This document shows positions 53,723 to 61,855 of a stretch of DNA of 64,000 nucleotides, piece by piece. The position numbers and the translations under genes were made by a program. Position 1 is the first letter of the stretch. Every line of letters starts with the position of its first letter. The notes below the pieces were generated by a model. That model was given only the letters and a program-made list of their open reading frames with translations, was not told where the DNA came from and made no database searches. The DNA comes from Candidatus Nanoarchaeia archaeon (GTDB lineage: Archaea > Nanoarchaeota > Nanoarchaeia > SCGC-AAA011-G17 > JAFCDX01), in assembly GCA_028717785.1 (NCBI GenBank), contig JAQUND010000004.1:35764-99763 (forward strand), in the 5' to 3' direction.

Positions 53723-54025
53723 ATGGAAAATCATATTGTGAACTTAGTAGAAAAAGTAAAAGAAGAAGGCTATGAATCTGGTGTAGCTCAAGAAGTTATG
53801 AGCAATAGAAATTATTGGAGAGGATTTGAATTAGCTATTCAAGCAACTACAAGAGATCAATTTCACGAATTGTTTAATTCTCAAATTGTTGGAGAATATA
53901 TTGGTCCATGGATGCCAAAATCAAGAGCATTGAATGGTGCTGAAGCTGCAGTAAGATTAAAAATGACTTCTTTAACACAAGATGATATTAATGAAGTGAG
54001 CAACAGTTATAATAATAATATCTAA
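53723..54025 (+). CDS. Hypothetical 100-residue protein
   Basis: Helical and acidic (VEKVKEEGYESGVAQEVMSNRNYWRGFELAIQATTR) with a Trp/Pro turn (GPWMPKSRALNG). No membrane segment or signal. Family unknown. Its start is placed by the extended promoter. Nothing recognisable lies in the 173 bases after it (54026-54198), which are almost pure A/T. Confidence 0.6.
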   Translation: MENHIVNLVEKVKEEGYESGVAQEVMSNRNYWRGFELAIQATTRDQFHELFNSQIVGEYIGPWMPKSRALNGAEAAVRLKMTSLTQDDINEVSNSYNNNI

Positions 54026-54198
54026 AATTTTATTAATAATCTATATTTGTAAAATTAAAATATACCAAAAACAAGAAATAAAAAATTTCTTAAATATTAT
54101 AAAATTAATGAATTCTATAAAGTTAAAACAAAGAAATTTTGTATTAAATAAATTAAATTCATAAGGTTTTTAAATGTTAATTTCAATTAAATTATAAT

Positions 54199-54894
54199 AT
54201 GAATCAAGTAAACCATATCGGATTGGTGCTCGACGGTAATCGTCGTTTCGCTAAGAGACTTATGTTAGAACCTCATAAGGGACATGAATATGGTGCCCAA
54301 AAGGTTGAAAAATTACTAGAATGGTGTAAAGAATTAGACATTAAAGAATTAACATTATATGCGTTTTCTATGCAAAATTTTAATAGACCTAAATTAGAAT
54401 TTGATTATTTGATGAAAGTATTTGATGAAACTTTTACAAGAATTAAAGGAGATTCTAGATTAAAAAAAGATGGAATTAAAATTAATTTTATAGGAAGAAT
54501 TGAATTATTTCCTGAAAATGTTAAAAAAGCAATGTATGCTTTAATGGAAGAAACTAAAAATAATAATAAATATATTGTAAATTTTGCTATGGCTTATGGG
54601 GGCAGAGAAGAAATAATAGATGCTATTAAGAAAATAGGAAGACAAATTGAAAATAATGAAGTTAATCCTGAAGATATTACAGAAGAATTAGTTGATGCTA
54701 ATATTTATACTAAAGATCAACCAGATTTAATTATTCGTACTGGTGGAGATCATAGAACTAGTAATTTCTTAATATGGCAATCCTCTTATTCTGAATGGTT
54801 TTTCTTACAAAAAACTTGGCCTGAATTTGAAAAAGAAGACTTAGTTAATTGTATTGAAGAATTTAAACAAAGAGAAAGAAGATTTGGAAAATAA
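54199..54894 (+). CDS. uppS: cis-Prenyl (undecaprenyl-type) diphosphate synthase
   Basis: Builds the long polyprenyl lipid used as carrier in glycan assembly. 231 residues with LVLDGNRRFAKR (metal Asp), GHEYGAQKVEKLLEWC, LYAFSMQNFNRP, and DLIIRTGGDHRTSNFLIWQSSYSEWFF. All landmark motifs are present and the length is family-typical. In archaea this lipid serves N-glycosylation, consistent with the many sequons in the surface proteins. Confidence 0.93.
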   Translation: MNQVNHIGLVLDGNRRFAKRLMLEPHKGHEYGAQKVEKLLEWCKELDIKELTLYAFSMQNFNRPKLEFDYLMKVFDETFTRIKGDSRLKKDGIKINFIGRIELFPENVKKAMYALMEETKNNNKYIVNFAMAYGGREEIIDAIKKIGRQIENNEVNPEDITEELVDANIYTKDQPDLIIRTGGDHRTSNFLIWQSSYSEWFFLQKTWPEFEKEDLVNCIEEFKQRERRFGK

Positions 54895-54942
54895 TTAAAA
54901 TTTACTTTTTAAAGTAATAATTATTCAATAAAAAAATAGATT

Positions 54943-55566
54943 TCAATTCAATGTATTAATAAAAAGTAACTTATCTAACTCTTTTATACTTTTTAAATCC
55001 TTATAGTCTTTCCATAATTTATCAAGTTGATTTACATATTTAATAGCTAGATATAAGCCATAATATTGAGAAAGATTATCTAGTTTATGTCTATCATTAC
55101 ATAATTCAATATTCATTTCATCTTTTAAACTTAAAATTTTTTCTTTAATATGTTGTTGTGCATTTGGAAGAATTTCTGTTCCTGAATATAAATGATATGC
55201 GCATCCTATTGCATAAGCAAATGCTTCATTTAATATATATAATTCAGGTATTACATTTCCATTTTCATTTGTTAATTTTGAAATCTTATTATAAGTTAAA
55301 AATTTATCATGACCAAGTTCATGCATTAATGATTCCTTTATAGATTCGTAATCTGAACTCATTGCTAATTTAATAAGGCCAGATTCTATATTGTAGGTAG
55401 CACATATTTTTTCATCTTCTAAAGATTCAGTTTGTTTAAAATAAAGTTTATCGGATAAATTAGGCATATTTTCTTTGAATACTTTACGATAAAAAGAATT
55501 TAAATCATAATTAAAACTAAATAAATCAAATTCACCTGCTTTCATAAATCCTTCTAATGATTCCAT
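54943..55566 (-). CDS. Cytoplasmic HExxH metallopeptidase-like protein
   Basis: 207 residues, no signal peptide. HELGH in SLMHELGHDKFLTYNK near residue 90 is a zinc-peptidase motif, and the Glu in ILNEAFAYAIGCAYHLY is a candidate third ligand. Helical elsewhere. Unlike the anchored HEIGH protein at 19815, this one is cytoplasmic. An extended promoter copy (55592-55620, minus) lies about 28 bases upstream, so leaderless. Function unknown. Confidence 0.65.
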   Translation of the reverse strand: MESLEGFMKAGEFDLFSFNYDLNSFYRKVFKENMPNLSDKLYFKQTESLEDEKICATYNIESGLIKLAMSSDYESIKESLMHELGHDKFLTYNKISKLTNENGNVIPELYILNEAFAYAIGCAYHLYSGTEILPNAQQHIKEKILSLKDEMNIELCNDRHKLDNLSQYYGLYLAIKYVNQLDKLWKDYKDLKSIKELDKLLFINTLN

Positions 55567-55591
55567 AACTACATTAATAAAATATCTAGTA

Positions 55592-55620
55592 TTTAAACCT
55601 TTCTATTTGTTATTACTAGT
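55592..55620 (-). promoter_or_regulatory. Extended BRE/TATA promoter
   Basis: On the minus strand TAGTAATAACAAATAGAAAG then GTTTAAATA: another copy of the recurring pattern. Confidence 0.65.
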
Positions 55621-55630
55621 AAGTAACATA

Positions 55631-56071
55631 TTATTTTTTAGAAGTATCAATAATCTTAATTTTGTGTTTTAATTTTTGAGCTTCTAGTAAAGGAATATCA
55701 AATATTTCAACATCAAGATTTTCACGTATTTTAGCTTTAGAATAACCTCTTTTTTCTAATCTTTTCTTAAGTTTTTTAATATCACATTTACAAATAATAC
55801 ACAAATCAATATATTTTTTAGGAATAAAATGACTTAAATGTCCATCAATTACTAAGTTTTTTTTAGTATTTTTAATGATTTTAATTAAAGCTTTATTTAA
55901 AATTTTAATATCAACATCATAAGCATCATACTTTTTATTGTATTTTCCAAGTTTATTTTTTTTAACAAATTCTGTAATATTAATATAATTAGCATTAAGA
56001 GATTTAGCTAATTTTTTAGCTATAGTAGTTTTACCTGTTCCTACAGATCCAGAAACTGCAATTATTTTCAT
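55631..56071 (-). CDS. AK6/Fap7-like nucleoside kinase
   Basis: 146 residues: P-loop SGSVGTGKTTIAKKLA, an AK6-like KYDAYDVD, NLVIDGHLSHFIP, and a late KRLEKRGYSKAKIRENLDVE. This is the archaeal adenylate kinase/ATPase family related to human AK6 and yeast Fap7, which acts in small ribosomal subunit maturation. Shorter than most (about 180). The lid-type residues are kept. Divergent from the RNase P gene, with about 50 bases between. Confidence 0.85.
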   Translation of the reverse strand: MKIIAVSGSVGTGKTTIAKKLAKSLNANYINITEFVKKNKLGKYNKKYDAYDVDIKILNKALIKIIKNTKKNLVIDGHLSHFIPKKYIDLCIICKCDIKKLKKRLEKRGYSKAKIRENLDVEIFDIPLLEAQKLKHKIKIIDTSKK

Positions 56072-56121
56072 ATTTTAAAGTATATACTTAAATATATAAA
56101 TATAAGGATTAATAATTTATT

Positions 56122-56664
56122 ATGTACGATTTAACTCTAATTAAAACAAATAAAGATGAAGCAATTAGTTTAAGTAAAAAATTAGGTTTTTCAGATATTT
56201 TTTTTATACAAAATGAAGATATTGTAAAAAATTTAAAAGAGATTAAAGGAAATAAACTAAATATTGTTCTTGGTGGAAATGATGAATTTAATAGACAAGC
56301 TCTAACAAATAAAAATACAACTATTTTACTTAATCCAGAACCAGATACTAAAGATTCTTTAAAACAAAAGAATTCTGGTTTAAATCAAGTATTATGTAAT
56401 TTAGCTAATAAAAATAAAGTAGCAATTGCTTTCTCTATAGAGAGATTACAAGATTTAAATTTACTAGGTAAAATAATACAAAATATCAAATTATGTAAAA
56501 AGTACAAAGTAAAAATGTTATTTTTCACTTTAGCTAGAAATAAGTATGAATTAGTGTCTTCTTATGATTTATTATCAATATTAAGAGTTCTAGGAATGAA
56601 TCCTAATGAAGCAAAATACGCTTTAACAGGGATAAACGACCTAATAAAAGGGAAATCTTTATAA
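56122..56664 (+). CDS. rnp3: RNase P protein component p30 (Rpp30)
   Basis: Protein part of archaeal RNase P, which trims tRNA 5' leaders. 180 residues, TIM-barrel-like: YDLTLIKTNKDEAISLSKKLGF, NSGLNQVLCNLANKNKVAIAFSIERL, and KVKMLFFTLARNKYELVSSYDLLSILRVLGM. Shorter than the usual 210 or so, particularly in the first half. Presence indicates RNase P is retained, unlike in Nanoarchaeum equitans. Confidence 0.88.
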   Translation: MYDLTLIKTNKDEAISLSKKLGFSDIFFIQNEDIVKNLKEIKGNKLNIVLGGNDEFNRQALTNKNTTILLNPEPDTKDSLKQKNSGLNQVLCNLANKNKVAIAFSIERLQDLNLLGKIIQNIKLCKKYKVKMLFFTLARNKYELVSSYDLLSILRVLGMNPNEAKYALTGINDLIKGKSL

Positions 56665-56686
56665 GAAATAATAAATTAACAATAAT

Positions 56687-57163
56687 ATGATAAAAAAGGT
56701 GTATAAAGTTCTTCCTGGTTCAGGTATAAGAATAAAAAAGAGTGGTTTCTTTAATTTTGACAAATTATATACTGAAATGAAAGAGTGGTTTGATGATCAT
56801 GATTATATTTTTCATGAAAAAGAACATACAGAAAAAGAGGGTCCATTAGGAAAAGAAGTAATGATGAAATGGATTGCAACTCGTGAAATAGATGATTTTG
56901 CTAAATTTAATCTTGAAATACAATTCTTTATTGAAAAATTAATTAAAATTGATAAAAGAAGTAAAGGAGAATTAAGAATTACGTTTTTTGCTAATGTTGA
57001 ATTAGATTATAAGAATAATTGGCAAAAGAATCCATTTACTAAGTTTTTATTTACTATTTACAATAATTATATAATAAAAGGTAAAATTCTAGGTAATTAT
57101 GAACCAAAAATAAAAAGTGATATAGAAGAATTAAGACAAATACTAAAAGAGAATTTAGAATGA
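56687..57163 (+). CDS. Hypothetical protein, first of a paralogous pair
   Basis: 158 residues, family unknown. Shares with the next gene the plan IRIKKSGFFNFDKLYTEMKEWFDDHDY (there ELKIKYNGIFDFNDLYRKMKFWLEWNSY), then MKWIATREIDDFAKFNLEIQFFIEKL, then KGELRITFFANVELDY. The alternating strand/helix pattern suggests a small globular beta-sandwich with helices. The stop overlaps the next start by four bases. Starts 22 bases after the RNase P gene, so possibly cotranscribed. Confidence 0.65.
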   Translation: MIKKVYKVLPGSGIRIKKSGFFNFDKLYTEMKEWFDDHDYIFHEKEHTEKEGPLGKEVMMKWIATREIDDFAKFNLEIQFFIEKLIKIDKRSKGELRITFFANVELDYKNNWQKNPFTKFLFTIYNNYIIKGKILGNYEPKIKSDIEELRQILKENLE

Positions 57164-57663
57164 GCGAAAAAATTGTTATTGGTAAAGAATTGAAAATAAA
57201 GTATAATGGAATTTTTGATTTTAATGATTTATATAGAAAAATGAAGTTCTGGTTAGAATGGAATAGTTACGGTCCTGAAAAGGGTATGGAAAGAACCTAT
57301 ACCGAACGTATTAAACCTAATGGTAAACAAGTTGAAATTAAATGGGTTACAGAAAATGAAGTTAGTGAATACGTTAGCGCTTTTATTGAAATTACATTTT
57401 TTATAATTGGTCTTGAATCTGTTGAAATAGAGAAAGAAGGTAAAAAAGTTAAAACAAAAAAAGGGGATATTGAAATAAGGATTACTTCTTATGTAGTATT
57501 AAATAAAGATGAAATTATGGGTGAAGATAATGGTTTAAAAAATAAATTATATAAAAAATTTATACTTAAAAGAAATATAGATGGATATAAAATAGATGCA
57601 TACGATGATTTATATGGATTACATGATGAAATTAAATCTTATTTAAATTTACAGATGTTTTAA
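57160..57663 (+). CDS. Hypothetical protein, second of a paralogous pair
   Basis: 167 residues, tandem paralogue of the preceding gene: IFDFNDLYRKMKFWLEWNSYG, VEIKWVTENEVSEYVSAFIEITFFIIGL, KGDIEIRITSYVVLN. Cytoplasmic and charged, with no catalytic motif seen. Translational coupling (ATGA) suggests the two products work together, perhaps as a heterodimer. Converges on the 65-residue minus-strand gene with a four-base overlap. Confidence 0.65.
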   Translation: MSEKIVIGKELKIKYNGIFDFNDLYRKMKFWLEWNSYGPEKGMERTYTERIKPNGKQVEIKWVTENEVSEYVSAFIEITFFIIGLESVEIEKEGKKVKTKKGDIEIRITSYVVLNKDEIMGEDNGLKNKLYKKFILKRNIDGYKIDAYDDLYGLHDEIKSYLNLQMF

Positions 57664-57857
57664 GCTATTTTTTCATCAAGCTTTTTCTTTGCTTCTTTTT
57701 CTAGATCAACACCAAGTTCTTTTAAAGAATTAATATGCATTTGCATTAATTGCTCTGTTACATTAACCATTTTAAGCAATTCTTGACGTTCTTTAGCTAA
57801 AGTTGTTAAGGATCCTTTATGGAAGCCAATTTGTTCGTTTTTATCTTGATTTACCAT
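57660..57857 (-). CDS. Hypothetical 65-residue helical protein
   Basis: MVNQDKNEQIGFHKGSLTTL... then ERQELLKMVNVTEQLMQMHINSLKELGVDLEKEAKKKLDEKIA: a probable coiled coil of two helices. No family assigned. A TATA-like ATATTTAAATA upstream on the minus strand (about 57872-57886) supports transcription. Confidence 0.6.
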   Translation of the reverse strand: MVNQDKNEQIGFHKGSLTTLAKERQELLKMVNVTEQLMQMHINSLKELGVDLEKEAKKKLDEKIA

Positions 57858-57894
57858 AATTTATACTAAAAATTTGAATATTTAAAGATATTTA

Positions 57895-57999
57895 TTATGA
57901 ATTTAAAACTTTTATTAATTTTTCTTCGGGAACAAGTTTTTTCTTCTCTATGGAAATTTTAATTATATTGTCAATTAAGTCTATTTTATATTCTTTCAT
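57895..57999 (-). CDS. Possible 34-residue basic protein
   Basis: MKEYKIDLIDNIIKISIEKK then KLVPEEKLIKVLNS. A TATA-like TTTAATATATAC lies upstream on the minus strand. Codon use fits the genome but the frame is short and no SD is seen. Confidence 0.4.
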   Translation of the reverse strand: MKEYKIDLIDNIIKISIEKKKLVPEEKLIKVLNS

Positions 58000-58050
58000 A
58001 ATTTATTATAATTATAGTATATATTAAATTTATCTATAAATTATTGTTAC

Positions 58051-58084
58051 TAGCAGGTAGATACAAAAACGAAAGATTTATAAA
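58051..58084 (+). promoter_or_regulatory. Extended BRE/TATA promoter (diverged copy)
   Basis: GTAGATACAAAAACGAAAG then ATTTATAAA; weaker match to the recurring pattern, before the leader shared with the gene at 52139. Confidence 0.5.
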
Positions 58085-58125
58085 GGAGTTCGTATTATAA
58101 AAAGTATCAAATTGAGGTTAAAACA

Positions 58126-58329
58126 ATGAATACACAAAGATTAGATCCAAATTTTCAATTAGATATATTTGAAAAAGCAGATTTATATTCAATGTTAAAA
58201 GAAGCAAAACCAGTTAACGGTTTTTATTTAACAATTGATATGTTAGGGTTTAATCCAAGACCTCAAAATCAGGAAAGTGAACAATTGTATCGTTTATATA
58301 ATTGTAAAGAAAAAGGAAGATCAAATTAA
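58126..58329 (+). CDS. Hypothetical 67-residue protein
   Basis: MNTQRLDPNFQLDIFEKADL..., with a DMLGFNPRPQNQESEQLYRLYNC segment. Unknown family. The leader (TATCAAATTGAGGTTAAAACA) mirrors that of the 52139 gene and contains an SD-like GAGGTTA. Fourteen bases separate it from the next gene, so both form one operon. Confidence 0.65.
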   Translation: MNTQRLDPNFQLDIFEKADLYSMLKEAKPVNGFYLTIDMLGFNPRPQNQESEQLYRLYNCKEKGRSN

Positions 58330-58343
58330 GGAGAGTATAAAAA

Positions 58344-59027
58344 ATGGCAGAAAAAGAAACAAAAAATCCAAACTTAGAAAAATTGTTACAAATGGGTACA
58401 ATTGAAAAAATTGCAAATGCAATTAATGAATCCAAAACACCTACTCAGTTATATGCTCATAATTTTGATTTATTAAAAATTTTAGGAAATGGTCTTACTG
58501 ATGATGAAGTAAAAGGACTTTATGGTGATATAAGAAATAGTCCTCAAGAAGCAATTAGATATGCTAATGATAAAATTGGGCTTTTACAAGATGAAGTTCA
58601 AGATTGGTATAAAGAAAATAAAGATTCTGTTGTAAAAGAAACAGCTTCTAAAATTAATGAAAATCTTAAAAAAGTAGATAGTAAAGCTAAGGCAGCTAAT
58701 ATGTTGGTTGCTTACTTTGATGATTTACTAAGCATTCCAGATATGACTCAAAGAGATGCAGATGAAATGGCTCAAAAAGAATTAGCAAAAAAACTTGGAG
58801 CTAGATGGAATTATAGTGCAACAGGTAATATAGATCAAGTTAAAGCACTTAAAAAAAGAATAGCTGTTAGTCCATATGTTAAAGAAGTTAAAAATGAAGA
58901 AGGAAAAGTTAGTTATTCAATTGATGAAGCAAAATTAGCAGAAACAATGAATGATATTGGACCTGCTGCAATGCTTTACACAAATGCAATGAATATAAAG
59001 TTTAAAGAAGCTTCTAAAGAAGAATAA
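58344..59027 (+). CDS. Hypothetical 227-residue helical protein
   Basis: Predicted all-helical, Lys- and Glu-rich with repeated helix pairs (IEKIANAINESKTPTQLYAHNFDLLKILGNGL, KADETASKINENLKK-like stretches). No signal or membrane segment. No family recognised. AAGGAGAG about ten bases before the ATG is a clear ribosome binding site. Second gene of the operon begun at 58126. Converges on the nucleotidyltransferase-HEPN gene. Confidence 0.65.
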   Translation: MAEKETKNPNLEKLLQMGTIEKIANAINESKTPTQLYAHNFDLLKILGNGLTDDEVKGLYGDIRNSPQEAIRYANDKIGLLQDEVQDWYKENKDSVVKETASKINENLKKVDSKAKAANMLVAYFDDLLSIPDMTQRDADEMAQKELAKKLGARWNYSATGNIDQVKALKKRIAVSPYVKEVKNEEGKVSYSIDEAKLAETMNDIGPAAMLYTNAMNIKFKEASKEE

Positions 59028-59031
59028 ATCT

Positions 59032-59883
59032 TTAAACAATTTCTTTTTTTTCTATTCTTATTATTTTTTCTTTTTCAAGTAATTTATCTGTTAGTTTAAA
59101 CATTACTTGTAAGAATTCTTCAGCTCTTTTTTGATATTTAACATAATCTTCTGGTTTAATTTCTGTTCTTTTTCCATGTGTTATTTCTCTAGTAATATCA
59201 TATAAGTCATGATACCAATCAACATATTTTTTATTTAATTTACCACTTTTAATAAAATGTATAGTTAATAATTCTGGAATGTGTTCCGGACTTGGTGGAA
59301 TTTCTCCAGAAGCCATTAAAGCAGCATGAGCTGAATCTACCATAGACCAATAGAATGCTTCTACTCCAGTTAGTAAATTAAATTTGGCTTTTGCAATATG
59401 ATCTGGTGCTCTTCTTAAAATAGTATAAACTGATTCAGGAGTTGCTTTTATTTTTCCTTTTGCTAATAATATTTTTAATGGTTCAAAGAAACCTCCAAAA
59501 TCAATTAAAGTTTGTCCATATCTTATAACATTTATAATAACTGGATCACCACTTCTAACTTGATCCCAAAAAGTAGTTAGTGTAACAGTATTTACATGTA
59601 ATTTATCTCTATAATTTTGTTTTGCAATTAATTTTGTTAATTCTTCTCTATACCAAGAAACTAATTCATCATCCCAATCAATTGTACAATCATCAACTAA
59701 AATAATAATATCAATATCACTTTTCTTTTCTGCTGTATATTTAGAAACACTACCAAAAAGAACAACTGTTTTTACAACTTCTTTAAATTGTTTATATGCT
59801 TTTGTTGCAAAATCATAAGCTATATCATAATCTTTCTGTATAACATTTGTTGGTAATATAGACTCTCTTTTTTTATATTTCAC
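59032..59883 (-). CDS. Nucleotidyltransferase-HEPN fusion protein
   Basis: 283 residues. N-terminal nucleotidyltransferase domain with VVLFGSVSKYTAEKKSDIDIII (Gly-Ser 44-45, Asp56, Asp58). The C-terminal half is a helical HEPN-like domain (HIAKAKFNLLTGVEAFYWSMVDSAHAALMA...ITREITHGKR), whose R-x3-H is a short version of the HEPN motif. Fused MNT-HEPN proteins modify nucleotides or act as toxin-antitoxin in one chain. It starts at GTG with an excellent GAGAGGTG site seven to eight bases upstream. Follows the TIM-barrel gene in the same direction. Confidence 0.78.
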   Translation of the reverse strand: MKYKKRESILPTNVIQKDYDIAYDFATKAYKQFKEVVKTVVLFGSVSKYTAEKKSDIDIIILVDDCTIDWDDELVSWYREELTKLIAKQNYRDKLHVNTVTLTTFWDQVRSGDPVIINVIRYGQTLIDFGGFFEPLKILLAKGKIKATPESVYTILRRAPDHIAKAKFNLLTGVEAFYWSMVDSAHAALMASGEIPPSPEHIPELLTIHFIKSGKLNKKYVDWYHDLYDITREITHGKRTEIKPEDYVKYQKRAEEFLQVMFKLTDKLLEKEKIIRIEKKEIV

Positions 59884-59924
59884 ACAATCACCTCTCTATT
59901 ATTATTTTATTTGTTATTTATAAA

Positions 59925-59950
59925 TATTATTATTATTATTATTATTATTA
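59925..59950. repeat. (ATT)n microsatellite
   Basis: Nearly nine ATT units between the TIM-barrel gene and the nucleotidyltransferase-HEPN gene. The stop codon of the TIM-barrel gene lies in its last unit. Confidence 0.9.
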
Positions 59951-61855
59951 AGATCCTTCTGCGAATCTTCCTTTTTGTGATGTTCCGGCCATTTCCCCTC
60001 CAAGTTCTCTAGGAACTGCAGACCATCCACCACCATAAAATTGTTTAAAGTGATAATCAGGAAGCATTTCACCAAAGCCCATCGAATAATCCATACCTGC
60101 TGATCTTTGTTGTACTTCATTCCAGTATGGAGCTCCACCCATTGAATAAATTGGACTTCCTAAAGCTTCTAGTGTATAAGGATAAGGACTTTCTTTAAAG
60201 TTTTGTACAAAATTTCCTGCTTCAACAATTTGTCTTACATTATCTAGATTACCTTTTTCTTCTATTGTATCTAGAATTTGTTTTATTGGAACATTTCCCA
60301 TTCCTGGCGGTAAGTGTGAATCAGTTGTTCCAAAATTATCTGTTAAGTGAATATGTTTTACAAAAGGAGCTATAGATTCTGCTTCTTTAATTATATCTGC
60401 TTCAGAATAACCAGATTTTCTAAGTAAATTAATATGTCCAACATCCCAAGTTGCTCCAATTAATTTTTGTGCAACATTTCTTGCTTCTTTAGGATCTAGG
60501 TTTTGTTCTGAAACTAATTTATCTGCAAATTTAGATCTTGATAATTCAATTGCTTCTTTTAAATCTTTAGCAACAGATAAAGGCATATTTGGATAAGAGT
60601 TTTCTATAGCAATTATTGGAGCTTTGTCTTTAAATTTTCTATAAGCTTCCATAGCAATATTTGAAAATGTATCTGATGCTTTTTGTTTTGAAAATTCATT
60701 TACAGGAACAAATACATCTGGTGTTTCTTGCATTAAAGATAAAGCGCTTGTAAATAATTGAGCTCTTTGATTTAAATGTTCTGCATTTAATTTTTCTAAT
60801 TTATGACGATCTTCTATGTCAAGTTCTCTTTTATTACCAATTATTGCTTTTTGTTGATTATAAAAATTTTGATCAATATTATCTATATTTTTTCCAATTT
60901 CTTTTTTTAAAATATCTTGATGCGCTTCTAATTCTTTTTGTTGTTCTGGTTTTAATTTATCTTTATCAACATATCTTACAAAAGTATCATAAGCATTATC
61001 TACATGACTTAAAACATTTTTATTTATTTCATTGATATGATTGTTAATACTATGGGCTTTATGTGATAATTCACTTAATTTTTGTTTTTCATTTTCATGT
61101 AAAATGTCTTGTTGTTGCCCCATTATTAATGGCATCATTTCTCTTTCTAACATTTCTTTTCTATCATTTAATTCCATAGCCTGTTTCATTTCTGAAAGAA
61201 TTTGCAGTTTTTCTTGATCCCATTGATTTCTATTTATAGATTCTAATTGTTTTTCTGGTGTAAATAATTTTGCTTTTTCTTCTCCCATAGTATATTTTTC
61301 TTTTATTTCCATAGCTTGTACTTGTCCTGTCATTTGATTTACTATTGTTGTTACTCTGGGCATTCTTTCTGGAACAGGTTTTCCTCTTTCTTCATATTCT
61401 TTTTTAATATCTTCTCTATACTTTTCTTCTACAGATTTATCCCATTCAACACCCATCATGTTGGCTCCATGAAATACAACAGGAACATTTCCTTCATCAT
61501 TTAAAGCATAAGCATTATTTATTACAGAACTAAATTGATTTTCAGCTGCTTTTCTATTTTGTTCACTCCACCCTTGTTGTGTAAATCCTGATGCATCAAT
61601 TATGGGAGCATGCATTGAAACATGTGAATCTGTTAATATACTTAATCTTCTCATTTCTTGGAAATGTTCTTTTGGTATACCCTCAGCTATGTCAGGACTT
61701 ACTGCAGAACTTTCAATATTTTTTATACCTTCATTTAATCTCATAGCCATATCTTGTATTTGAATAGATGAGCGAATAGACAAAGGTACACCTAGAACTC
61801 CTGCTCTATATTTTGGAGTCATTCCATCTTTGTATTCGCTATTAAATGAACTCAT
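59948..61855 (-). CDS. Endonuclease-IV/xylose-isomerase-like TIM barrel with a large helical insertion
   Basis: 635 residues, about twice the size of endonuclease IV. The barrel has candidates for most of its metal ligands: His82 (VSMHAPI), His129 (VVFHG), Glu418 (IAIENS), Asp471 and His474 (WDVGH), His501 or His503 (HIHLTD), Asp512 and His514 (DSHLPPGMG), Glu545 (VEAGN). Between His129 and Glu418 lies an insert of about 270 residues, Lys/Glu/Gln-rich coiled coil. The last 80 residues are Gly/Met/Tyr-rich. The fold covers AP endonucleases and sugar isomerases; which reaction it does is not clear. Overlaps the gene before it by four bases. Confidence 0.75.
   Translation of the reverse strand: MSSFNSEYKDGMTPKYRAGVLGVPLSIRSSIQIQDMAMRLNEGIKNIESSAVSPDIAEGIPKEHFQEMRRLSILTDSHVSMHAPIIDASGFTQQGWSEQNRKAAENQFSSVINNAYALNDEGNVPVVFHGANMMGVEWDKSVEEKYREDIKKEYEERGKPVPERMPRVTTIVNQMTGQVQAMEIKEKYTMGEEKAKLFTPEKQLESINRNQWDQEKLQILSEMKQAMELNDRKEMLEREMMPLIMGQQQDILHENEKQKLSELSHKAHSINNHINEINKNVLSHVDNAYDTFVRYVDKDKLKPEQQKELEAHQDILKKEIGKNIDNIDQNFYNQQKAIIGNKRELDIEDRHKLEKLNAEHLNQRAQLFTSALSLMQETPDVFVPVNEFSKQKASDTFSNIAMEAYRKFKDKAPIIAIENSYPNMPLSVAKDLKEAIELSRSKFADKLVSEQNLDPKEARNVAQKLIGATWDVGHINLLRKSGYSEADIIKEAESIAPFVKHIHLTDNFGTTDSHLPPGMGNVPIKQILDTIEEKGNLDNVRQIVEAGNFVQNFKESPYPYTLEALGSPIYSMGGAPYWNEVQQRSAGMDYSMGFGEMLPDYHFKQFYGGGWSAVPRELGGEMAGTSQKGRFAEGS

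Noticed and set aside
59925..59950. Possible CRISPR or repeat array
   Set aside because: Simple trinucleotide repeat without spacers; no CRISPR array or cas gene seen in the window.
59914..60138. Minus-strand frame ending in poly-Asn
   Set aside because: It overlaps the TIM-barrel gene in another frame; the Asn run is only the ATT repeat.
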